5,732 nucleotides of DNA from an uncultured Clostridia bacterium. GTDB taxonomy: Bacteria > Bacillota > Clostridia > Christensenellales > UBA1242. The notes below the pieces were generated by a model. The model was not told the DNA's origin. It saw only the letters and a list, made by a program, of their open reading frames with translations, and did not search any database. The stretch lies in NCBI GenBank assembly GCA_947630075.1, contig CANRGF010000066.1, positions 1 through 5,732 on the forward strand, written 5' to 3'. Shown here piece by piece: positions 1-5,644 of the stretch. Numbering within the stretch: position 1 is the first letter of the stretch; every line of letters starts with the position of its first letter. The position numbers and the translations under genes are program-made.

Positions 1-1763
1 CCCTCGCTTGAAGCAATATTAAGCCTATTATTAATTCCAACAGGCACATTAGCTTGCCTAAGCACATCAATGAGTGTGGACACAGCACTATCTTTCTCCG
101 CACGAGAAAGAATTGCAATATCCTTATAATCAAGTGTGCGATAGGTTTTGCTATCCGCATCATAAAATTCTGTGCCGACAAGTGAGGTGATTTGCGTTAA
201 AACCATCACTGCTTCAAGATAATTTGCACTGCGTTTTTGTGCACCCATCTCGTCTTGCTTAACGCTATAAATTCCACTCGGCTCTTCGTTCTCGCTTTCC
301 GGTTTTTTCACCAAGAGAAGTTTCACTTTATCATCAACAATATCCCCTCTCTGGGCGTCAATTATGCAGTCAGTTTCATAATCAATATCTGCCAAGCCTT
401 TCGTCATAAGGCTTGAAAACAGCACATTCACAAAATTCATGATTTTAGGATTTGAGCGGAAGTTCACATTCATTTTAAACACATCGCCCGTGTGCGCAAG
501 TTGATAGTCGTTATATTTTTTTAAGAACCATTCAGGGCTGGCACCACGGAAACCATAAATTGATTGCTTAACATCACCAACGGTGAACATCGTGGTGTTT
601 TCACCCACCAGCAAAGACATTATGCTATCTTGAAGCAGGCTAACATCTTGATATTCATCAATGAAAATATATTTGTATTTTTCGTTTAATTCTTTTCTTA
701 CCCTATCAATTTTTAATAATTTCACCATTAATCTATTCAAATCATTGAAGTCGATTAAATTATATTTTGACTTCTTTGCATTATAATTTTCAATGAAATT
801 TTTCACCAATTCAACCAAAAGTGAGTAATATTTCACTATAGTTTCATTGTTTTTATCAAAATTTTCGTCAATATTGTTTGCTTTCAAATCATTTAGGAAA
901 GCAAGAAAATCTTTATATGCAGCGAAGAAATCAAGCAATTCTGGAGCGTCTTTTTTTTCTTTAATTGTGAATGTCGGAAACTCCACATTTAGTACGGTGA
1001 GATTTGCTTTAAGCATCAAATTTGGATTGATATTTTCAAGGATTTTCATTATGCTTTGAATTTTTTGCCCGAGCGCTCCGCTATAATTTTCAATTATTGA
1101 TTTTCGCAGTTTATCAACCTCGAAATTCAATTTTTCATTCACAATCTTTTCGGCTATTGCGTTGTTTTTATATTCTTCTATTGAATTATCTAAAAACTCG
1201 TTGTAATTTTCTATGTTTATCACATCGTTATACATATCCATCACGATGTTTTCCACAATTTTTAAATCTCGCCTTCTGCCACCAAATAAATCGAGCAAAA
1301 TGTTGATTTTGTCCGCATCTTTAGAAAATTCATCTAAAGTTTTTTTCATGGACTGAGTGAGATAATAATCGCGCGATGAATCGGAAATCAATTCAAAATT
1401 AGGCGAGATATTTAATTCATAAAAATATTTTTTTATTGTTTTTGAGCTAAAACCATCGATTGTGTCTATGCTTGCGGTTTTTATTTGGTCGATGAGGCTC
1501 AAAATTTCTTCATGGTTGCTTTCGGCTGCGTCTTGCAAGAGCGATTGAAATTTTTTAATGAGCCTATCTTTCATTTCATTTGCGGCAAGCACGGTGAAAG
1601 TTACCACAAGCAAGTTTTCCACCGGCACTTTATCTTTCAAAATAAGATTGGCAATTTTTTCTATCATCACCGTGGTTTTGCCACTGCCTGCGCCCGCACT
1701 CACAAGTTGATTGCTTGCTTGAGATTTTAAAATATCTGCCTGAACACCTTTAAACTCTTTCAT
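1..1763 (-). CDS. addA: AddA, helicase-nuclease subunit A of AddAB/RexAB (N-terminal 587 codons; 3' end outside window)
   Basis: AddA is the ATP-driven 3'-5' motor and one of two nucleases of the AddAB enzyme, which resects double-strand breaks for RecA-dependent repair. The frame reads open from 1763 to the left edge and shows superfamily 1 (UvrD) motifs in order: Q-motif glutamine near residue 8, Walker A AGAGSGKTT at 23-31 (Lys29), motif Ia VVTFT-x3-AANEMKDRL at 53-68, a motif Ib-like TIDGF at 101-105, Walker B IDEYQD at 368-373, motif III GDVKQSIYGFRGA at 396-408, and motif IV NFRSN at 434-438. The family is about 1200 residues, so roughly half is visible; helicase domain 2B and the C-terminal nuclease lie outside and cannot be judged. 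Its start overlaps the end of addB by 14 bases, implying translational coupling. I chose ATG 1763 because GGTGG lies five bases upstream. An in-frame ATG at 1775 directly abuts GAGG with no spacer, so it is less likely. A generic UvrD-like helicase is possible but unlikely next to addB. Confidence 0.93.
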   Translation of the reverse strand, partial: MKEFKGVQADILKSQASNQLVSAGAGSGKTTVMIEKIANLILKDKVPVENLLVVTFTVLAANEMKDRLIKKFQSLLQDAAESNHEEILSLIDQIKTASIDTIDGFSSKTIKKYFYELNISPNFELISDSSRDYYLTQSMKKTLDEFSKDADKINILLDLFGGRRRDLKIVENIVMDMYNDVINIENYNEFLDNSIEEYKNNAIAEKIVNEKLNFEVDKLRKSIIENYSGALGQKIQSIMKILENINPNLMLKANLTVLNVEFPTFTIKEKKDAPELLDFFAAYKDFLAFLNDLKANNIDENFDKNNETIVKYYSLLVELVKNFIENYNAKKSKYNLIDFNDLNRLMVKLLKIDRVRKELNEKYKYIFIDEYQDVSLLQDSIMSLLVGENTTMFTVGDVKQSIYGFRGASPEWFLKKYNDYQLAHTGDVFKMNVNFRSNPKIMNFVNVLFSSLMTKGLADIDYETDCIIDAQRGDIVDDKVKLLLVKKPESENEEPSGIYSVKQDEMGAQKRSANYLEAVMVLTQITSLVGTEFYDADSKTYRTLDYKDIAILSRAEKDSAVSTLIDVLRQANVPVGINNRLNIASSE

Positions 1764-4700
1764 CTTCGCCACCATCCTCTTTAAAACTATTTAGCCCAAC
1801 ACTCTTTGCTTGCCTAGTAAATCCGCCGTTGCAAGCGTGCAGGCAGATGTGGTTATATGGGCAATAAGAGCAAGGCAAACTGACATCGCTAGGGCTAGCG
1901 GCAATAAACCCAGAACGAATTTCTTCTGTGGCATTCTCGCTCACGAGTTTTGCATAGCGTTTTAACCTTTCCATCTCGGAATAATCAAGTTCTTTATGCC
2001 CGATTGTTTTGTTTGCAATGTTTTGCTTAGACATTGTGAGATTGACGATTTCACTGCGCATTTTTGGAGTTAGAGACATGTCTAAGGCATGCACAATTTG
2101 CTCATCGTTTAAGAAAAATCCTTTAAGAGAATAATTGTTTTTGGGCTCTCTCACATAGTCGTTATGCAAAGGAAGATAAAATTCTCCAACCACCTTGCCG
2201 TTCAACTTCTCTTCCATTGCCAAAGCATATAAAAATAATTGAAGTTTGTTGCCATAGTATAGTTCTTTTAAACTTGCGTCTGCCACGCCTGATTTATAAT
2301 CTACAATGCGCAAAAACGATTGACCATCGGCATCATACTTATCCACCCTATCCACCTTTCCATTTATTTCAACATTTTGCAATTTAAAGGTGTTGTTGCG
2401 GAAAAATTCATATTCAAATTTATATGGTTTGAATAGAGATTTGGCATCAATGTTATTCACGCCGGCAATAATTCTAACAAGTTCGTTTATTAGGTTAATG
2501 ACAATCGGGCTCTGTGCGTTCAATTTCAGCCTTTCATTTGAATTGAGCAAGGCAAAAATTTGAGTTTGACAAAATTTATAAACATCACCCACATTTTTAT
2601 TTCTCTTATAATATTCGCACAGCACAGCATGGATAAGATTTCCTAAATCTTGCGAAGAAAGTTTATTTTCAACCCTTGGCGAAATTTTTAAGGTGTTATT
2701 TAAAAAATAATTGAACGGACATTTAAAATATGCTTCGAGTTGAGATGGAGAAATTGTGCGCAAATTTTTATAAATTTTTAAATTTTCGCTTGAAATTTGC
2801 GAAATTTCTTTGTTTTTTATGACATTTTCGCCCAAATCTTTAATTTTTTTCTTGCATTTGTGCTCAATGGCGTCCCACTGTGAGAGTGCACAATATCTCT
2901 CCGATGCATCAGGTGTGAGCATTGGAAGAGCAAGTGCCTCACTTGAAAATGCGAATTTAGAATTCAATTCTTTTATCAATTCACTTGGCGAATAGGAATA
3001 TGAAATCTCAAGCACGGTTTCAAACATGGTTGCCAAATTGAAAAGCCTTAATTTCGCCAACTTGTTTATATGAGCAATTGTTGGAGCGAGTTTGTTTTTA
3101 AAACTAAGTGCCTCAATTTCGCTATCCAAAATTATTCCGCAATCGAACTTTAAACTTGGAGCATTTTCTGCTGTGCAATTCACTATGAATAGATGTTCAA
3201 AAATTTCCATTGAATTTGTGGCATCCACAACCTTAACAGCATCGAGAGTTTGTGGCAGGTTGCTAAATTTCACAAGATTTGAAACATGTGTGAAAATGTC
3301 CAATAGTTTTTCGAGGTCAGCATTCTCATAAAATGTGGAAATATCTTCTAATAAGTTAAAAATTAACTGCTTGGATTTAGTTAAAATCATTCGGTCATTC
3401 AAACTTGCATTTGTTGCCAAATTTTGCATTATCTCATCAAAATTTATAAGAGTGTCGGCAGTTTTCAGTTTTTCAACAAAAACTTCAACCATTTCATCTT
3501 TTTTTATCTCAAATAGTTTTAAAAATTCCAATAACTTTTGGGCAGATTTCTCACACTCTCCCCAATCTATTTTTTCAACCCTGCCATAGTTATAAAATAA
3601 TAGTTTTTCTATCAACGCTCTTTTTTCTTCCACTTCAAGCAAAAAGAAAGGAGAATTTATGATGTCTATCAAGTTTGAGCAATCATATCCATTCGCCTGA
3701 TATTTCAAAATAGAACAAATAAATTTGTAAAATATGCTTTTATTGATTGATAAAGATGCATCAATATAATAATTTATTTCATATTTAGAAAAAATTTCTT
3801 TAATTTTTGAAATATTTTGCTCTAAGTTGAAAACCGCCACGCCAAAATTTCCAAACTCTTTTCCGCTTGCCACTTGTGTGCGTATGCTTCGTGCCACATT
3901 TTCAATTTCACTAGACACTCCATTGCCGGAGAAAAACGAAATCAATTTGCCATCAAATAAAAATTTTTGTTTGCTTGTGCCGAAAAGATTATTATGCAAA
4001 AAATCTTTAAACTCACCAAAACTTTGATTTGAATTTATCACCTTAAAATCAAGTTCGTTTTTGTAGGCTATGTTTTTAAGTTGGCTAAAAATCTCTTGAT
4101 TATAAATCATTTTGTTTGAAGATGTGGAATAATAGTTCATCACCACAACTTCTGCCTTTATGGCGAGTTGCTCAATTATTGAATATTCTATTGCGGTGAA
4201 GTCATCAAAACCAACAAACAAGATTTTTTTATTATCCTCGCCGTTTGAAACAAACAAACTAGACATCAGGAAAATATCGGTGGCGTCCAATTTTCCAGCC
4301 TTTTCATTTTCATATAATTCATAAATTAATTGCAAGTCGGCAATTTTGCTTTGTAGCTGCTCATTGTTAGACGAAAACCCTTTCATTTCTTTATAATCAA
4401 TTTTGGAAGATTTAAGTTGGTTTATTGTGCTGAAAATGTTTTCCGCATAACTGAAGGAATATGCTTTGTTGCAAAATATTTTAAACTTATCTCTATTTTC
4501 ATTCAGCAATTTATTAATCAAAATGATGCTGCCAATGGCGGAGATTTGTTTTGATCTGTCCACCACACATTTCTTTTTTGCAAAACGGTTAAGAGTGCTC
4601 ACTTTTATGTTGAAACTTGAAGAGATGTGCAAATGTTCAAATATAAATTTTTCCATAAAAAGGCTAAGTTTATCTGGCACAACAATTTCTATCTCTTCAT

Positions 4701-4776
4701 CTTTATTCTGCGTGCAAAAATTAGCCACTGAATAAAGTGCCGAATAAAATGATGGAGTGTTCACTATCTTAATCAT
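1750..4776 (-). CDS. addB: AddB/RexB, nuclease subunit B of the AddAB double-strand break repair complex
   Basis: AddB partners AddA; in the known complex its nuclease cuts one strand while its helicase-like half recognises recombination hotspots without driving unwinding. The 1008-residue product is somewhat shorter than Bacillus AddB (about 1160) and near RexB. The helicase-like half is recognisable by LFVGFDDFTAIEYSIIEQL around 186-204, the segment with VARSIRTQVASGKEF around 294-308, and FIVNCTAENAPSL around 530-542. The C-terminal nuclease spans about 675-985. His716 lies in LGNLIHAVL, the catalytic residues are GKVDR (Asp809) and VDYKSG (Asp826, Lys828), and Gln846 lies in KLQLFLYAL. 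Cys686 in YFKCPFNYF, with Cys969, Cys972 and Cys978 (C-x2-C-x5-C), matches the 4Fe-4S staple of AddB. No Walker A loop occurs in the N-terminus, which begins MIKIVNTPSFYSAL; this resembles RexB. The ATG at 4776 fits the family's immediate N-terminal beta strand. No Shine-Dalgarno sequence precedes it. It is first in the operon with addA. Confidence 0.95.
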   Translation of the reverse strand: MIKIVNTPSFYSALYSVANFCTQNKDEEIEIVVPDKLSLFMEKFIFEHLHISSSFNIKVSTLNRFAKKKCVVDRSKQISAIGSIILINKLLNENRDKFKIFCNKAYSFSYAENIFSTINQLKSSKIDYKEMKGFSSNNEQLQSKIADLQLIYELYENEKAGKLDATDIFLMSSLFVSNGEDNKKILFVGFDDFTAIEYSIIEQLAIKAEVVVMNYYSTSSNKMIYNQEIFSQLKNIAYKNELDFKVINSNQSFGEFKDFLHNNLFGTSKQKFLFDGKLISFFSGNGVSSEIENVARSIRTQVASGKEFGNFGVAVFNLEQNISKIKEIFSKYEINYYIDASLSINKSIFYKFICSILKYQANGYDCSNLIDIINSPFFLLEVEEKRALIEKLLFYNYGRVEKIDWGECEKSAQKLLEFLKLFEIKKDEMVEVFVEKLKTADTLINFDEIMQNLATNASLNDRMILTKSKQLIFNLLEDISTFYENADLEKLLDIFTHVSNLVKFSNLPQTLDAVKVVDATNSMEIFEHLFIVNCTAENAPSLKFDCGIILDSEIEALSFKNKLAPTIAHINKLAKLRLFNLATMFETVLEISYSYSPSELIKELNSKFAFSSEALALPMLTPDASERYCALSQWDAIEHKCKKKIKDLGENVIKNKEISQISSENLKIYKNLRTISPSQLEAYFKCPFNYFLNNTLKISPRVENKLSSQDLGNLIHAVLCEYYKRNKNVGDVYKFCQTQIFALLNSNERLKLNAQSPIVINLINELVRIIAGVNNIDAKSLFKPYKFEYEFFRNNTFKLQNVEINGKVDRVDKYDADGQSFLRIVDYKSGVADASLKELYYGNKLQLFLYALAMEEKLNGKVVGEFYLPLHNDYVREPKNNYSLKGFFLNDEQIVHALDMSLTPKMRSEIVNLTMSKQNIANKTIGHKELDYSEMERLKRYAKLVSENATEEIRSGFIAASPSDVSLPCSYCPYNHICLHACNGGFTRQAKSVGLNSFKEDGGEDERV

Positions 4777-4782
4777 GCATTA

Positions 4783-4811
4783 ATTATACCATAATCCGCA
4801 AAATTTTGCAA
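4783..4811 (-). promoter_or_regulatory. Sigma-A extended -10 promoter of the addB-addA operon
   Basis: On the minus strand, TTGCAA (4806-4811, four of six matches to TTGACA) is followed after exactly 17 bases by a perfect TATAAT (4783-4788). The -10 is preceded by TGG, making an extended TGnTATAAT element. If the last -10 base is -7, the transcript starts at 4776, the A of the addB ATG. This would make the addB message leaderless. Confidence 0.8.
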
Positions 4812-4846
4812 TGTTTTTAATGTTTCGAAAAAGGCAACTTCCACCT

Positions 4847-4928
4847 CAAAAATTGGCAAAAATTTCTTTTGTTTTTAAAAATTTTACATTTTTTGGCATA
4901 AAAAACGCAAAAATTTGCCAAATTTTTG
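4847..4928. repeat. Inverted repeat arms flanking a 53-base loop, sharing TTGGCAAA
   Basis: TTGGCAAA at 4853-4860 is the reverse complement of TTTGCCAA at 4914-4921. The pairing continues outward from CAAAAA (4847-4852) to TTTTTG (4923-4928) if A4922 is bulged, giving a 14-bp stem. A related TTGGCATAAA lies at 4893-4902, so the TTGGCA core recurs 40 bases apart in direct orientation. The surrounding DNA is so A+T-rich that part of this could be chance. Confidence 0.4.
4908..4928. promoter_or_regulatory. Perfect 10+1+10 palindrome, candidate operator
   Basis: CAAAAATTTG (4908-4917), a single C at 4918, and CAAATTTTTG (4919-4928) form a perfect palindrome with a TTTGCCAAA core. An odd centre with symmetric half-sites is typical of sites bound by dimeric repressors. 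It is centred 83 bases before the small gene at 5001 and about 110 bases upstream of the addB promoter, and it covers the candidate -35 of the small gene. No regulator is encoded in the window, so the protein that would bind is unknown. Confidence 0.45.
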
Positions 4929-4943
4929 AAATTTTATCAAAAT
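4915..4943 (+). promoter_or_regulatory. Weak candidate promoter for the small gene at 5001
   Basis: TTGCCA (4915-4920, five of six matches to the -35 consensus) and CAAAAT (4938-4943, four of six matches to the -10) are 17 bases apart. This would give a start near 4950 and a leader of about 50 bases. TATAAA at 4983-4988 looks better as a -10, but it has no -35 at a usable distance and would start transcription inside the ribosome binding site. The assignment is tentative. Confidence 0.25.
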
Positions 4944-4989
4944 TTTTTCAATTTGAATAAATGAACCAAATACCGCTCAAACTATAAAT

Positions 4990-4995
4990 GGAGGT
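4990..4995 (+). promoter_or_regulatory. Strong Shine-Dalgarno sequence of the small gene at 5001
   Basis: GGAGGT ends five bases before ATG 5001, a near-perfect complement of the 16S rRNA tail at suitable spacing. It is the main reason for accepting this short frame as a gene and fixes its start codon. Confidence 0.85.
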
Positions 4996-5000
4996 GCTAT

Positions 5001-5162
5001 ATGGCTAAAAATAGATGGACACCTGGTGAGCAAGTTCCAAAGTCTGCAACTTATGTTGCCTATGACGAGAACGGGCGAAACGGCGGCAGCCTTTATCTTG
5101 AAAAAGGTAAGAGATTTCCAGCCACCCAACATTCAGGTAGCTATTATACTTTAGGTGAATAG
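5001..5162 (+). CDS. Small 53-residue protein resembling the YjzC family, function unknown
   Basis: The frame runs from ATG 5001 to TAG at 5160-5162. The product is soluble-looking, slightly basic (seven Lys/Arg against five Asp/Glu), without cysteine, signal peptide or membrane segment. Its pattern is RWTPGEQVPKSATYVAYDE (residues 5-23), a Gly/Asn-rich turn (24-30), then LYLEKGKRFPAT (31-42) and an aromatic tail. From memory, this matches the layout of the Bacillus YjzC-type small proteins: R-x-x-PG-x-x-x-P-x-x-x-x-Y near the start, then L-x-x-G-x-x-FP-x-T. The match is by pattern only and no function is established that I can cite. A strong GGAGGT precedes it and an intrinsic terminator starts 11 bases after the stop, so it is a single-gene unit, divergent from addB. 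Other small beta-rich proteins share a similar layout, so the gene call is firmer than the family. Confidence 0.82.
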   Translation: MAKNRWTPGEQVPKSATYVAYDENGRNGGSLYLEKGKRFPATQHSGSYYTLGE

Positions 5163-5172
5163 TTCCCAAGTC

Positions 5173-5195
5173 AAGACCGCTTCAGCGGTCTTTTT
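5173..5195 (+). terminator. Intrinsic terminator after the 53-residue gene
   Basis: AAGACCGC (5173-5180), loop TTCA (5181-5184) and GCGGTCTT (5185-5192) form a perfect 8-bp hairpin whose T run extends from 5191 to 5195. It begins 11 bases after the stop codon at 5162. The opposite strand has an A run before the stem and no good T run after it, so termination is mainly for the plus strand. Confidence 0.9.
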
Positions 5196-5399
5196 CATTA
5201 TTATTTCTCTTAGAAAACCTAGACGAAATTCCTCTTTTAATTGCATGGCAAAATATAAGAAAAAAAACGCCACACTCAATATATGGTAGTCAAACATTTT
5301 AAGCAAGCCGCAATTTGTTGTGAGCGTAAACTTCAAACGATTAAGGCGAACGAAATGCGTGGGCGGATACTATTTTTCAAAATTTTTTAGTTTTTTAGG
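5196..5399. other. Region without a convincing gene between the terminator and the tRNA promoter
   Basis: No frame here has a ribosome binding site. The plus-strand frame from ATG 5245 reads 14 codons to TAG (5287-5289), then stays open for another 37 codons to TGA at 5401. The minus strand has a short open stretch that runs into the terminator and the small gene. Composition is patchy: a relatively G+C-richer block (about 5301-5370, including GCGTGGGCGG) lies between A+T-rich tracts. It could be a gene remnant, an untranslated RNA or plain spacer; I cannot tell which. Confidence 0.5.
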
Positions 5400-5428
5400 T
5401 TGACAAGTTTAACATAATTTGCTATAAT
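5400..5428 (+). promoter_or_regulatory. Perfect consensus sigma-A promoter of the tRNA-Ser gene
   Basis: TTGACA (5400-5405) and TATAAT (5423-5428) are both perfect and are 17 bases apart, with TGC before the -10 completing an extended element. The predicted start is about 5435, leaving a 52-base leader before the mature tRNA. Such strength is normal for stable RNA genes. Confidence 0.93.
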
Positions 5429-5439
5429 CGACTTGTTAA
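5400..5439. repeat. Imperfect inverted repeat bracketing the tRNA promoter
   Basis: TTGACAAGT (5400-5408) and ACTTGTTAA (5431-5439) are reverse complements with one mismatch in nine, separated by 22 bases. The left arm contains the -35 and the right arm covers the predicted start site. It may be an operator-like arrangement or a coincidence in A+T-rich DNA. Confidence 0.35.
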
Positions 5440-5486
5440 TTTGCCTAATCTAGCGAATTATATCAATTTATAAAAATTTTCGACAT

Positions 5487-5577
5487 GGAGAGTTACTCAA
5501 GAGGTCGAAGAGGCGTCCCTGCTAAGGATGTAGACGTAGAAATGCGTGCGAGGGTTCAAATCCCTCACTCTCCGCCA
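5487..5577 (+). tRNA. tRNA-Ser, anticodon GCU
   Basis: This 91-nt tRNA folds as a standard class II cloverleaf. The acceptor stem pairs GGAGAGT (5487-5493) with ACTCTCC (5567-5573), followed by discriminator G5574 and encoded CCA (5575-5577). The D arm pairs CTC (5496-5498) with GAG (5510-5512) and its loop contains GG. The anticodon stem pairs CGTCC (5514-5518) with GGATG (5526-5530) around loop CTGCTAA, giving anticodon GCT at 5521-5523, which reads AGC and AGU. The long variable arm (about 5531-5549) contains an ACGT/GCGT stem (5534-5537 with 5544-5547), the hallmark of serine tRNAs. The T arm is GAGGG, TTCAAAT, CCCTC (5550-5566). It is a single-gene unit with its own consensus promoter and terminator. 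Confidence 0.97.
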
Positions 5578-5593
5578 ATCAAAACCTAAATCG

Positions 5594-5622
5594 AACCGTT
5601 GGTGTCAATAACGGTTTTTTTT
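5594..5622 (+). terminator. Intrinsic terminator of the tRNA-Ser gene
   Basis: AACCGTT (5594-5600) pairs with AACGGTT (5610-5616) over a nine-base loop, and a run of eight T spans 5615-5622. It starts 17 bases after the tRNA CCA end. Confidence 0.87.
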
Positions 5623-5630
5623 ATTGACGC
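5602..5630. other. Alternative hairpin overlapping the tRNA terminator
   Basis: GTCAATAA (5604-5611) is perfectly complementary to TTATTGAC (5621-5628), and G5602/T5603 can extend the pairing to G5629/C5630 with one wobble pair. It uses the terminator loop, its 3' stem bases 5610-5611 and part of the T run, so it cannot form together with the full terminator stem. Confidence 0.4.
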
Positions 5631-5644
5631 AAACTGAGAATAAA

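Noticed and set aside
847..1306. Plus-strand open frames of about 70 codons at 847-1059 and 1097-1306
   Set aside because: Both are antisense to addA, which has conserved helicase motifs on either side in one continuous frame; low-complexity products and no start signals.
1449..1463. AddA motif Ib reads TIDGF rather than the usual TIHSF
   Set aside because: Aspartate at this place occurs in other members of the UvrD/RecB superfamily, so it is not by itself evidence of an inactive or new enzyme.
1485..1730. Plus-strand open frame of 81 codons
   Set aside because: It lies opposite the Walker A and motif Ia coding region of addA, has no ribosome binding site, and its open reading follows from the codon use of addA.
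2810..4735. Several plus-strand open frames of 61-89 codons
   Set aside because: All are antisense shadows of addB, whose frame is supported by domain motifs along its length.
4983..4988. TATAAA as the -10 of the small gene
   Set aside because: No -35 lies at 16-18 bases, and the resulting start near 4995 would remove most of the GGAGGT ribosome binding site.
5277..5291. ATATAT-centred sequence resembling an NrdR box near 5272-5291
   Set aside because: The two halves are not symmetric enough around the centre, there is only one copy, and no ribonucleotide reductase gene is nearby.
5151..5336. Minus-strand 61-codon open frame
   Set aside because: It begins with TTG without a ribosome binding site, runs through the terminator hairpin at 5173-5195 and ends inside the small gene on the other strand.
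5260..5366. Possible minus-strand RNA ending in a run of eight T after a CGCC-CAC/GTG-T-GGCG stem
   Set aside because: The stem has a bulge and a loop of about 80 bases, and no promoter could be found for it on the minus strand.
5550..5577. tRNA-Ser 3' end as an integration (att) site
   Set aside because: No second copy of the tRNA 3' end and no integrase gene occur in the window.
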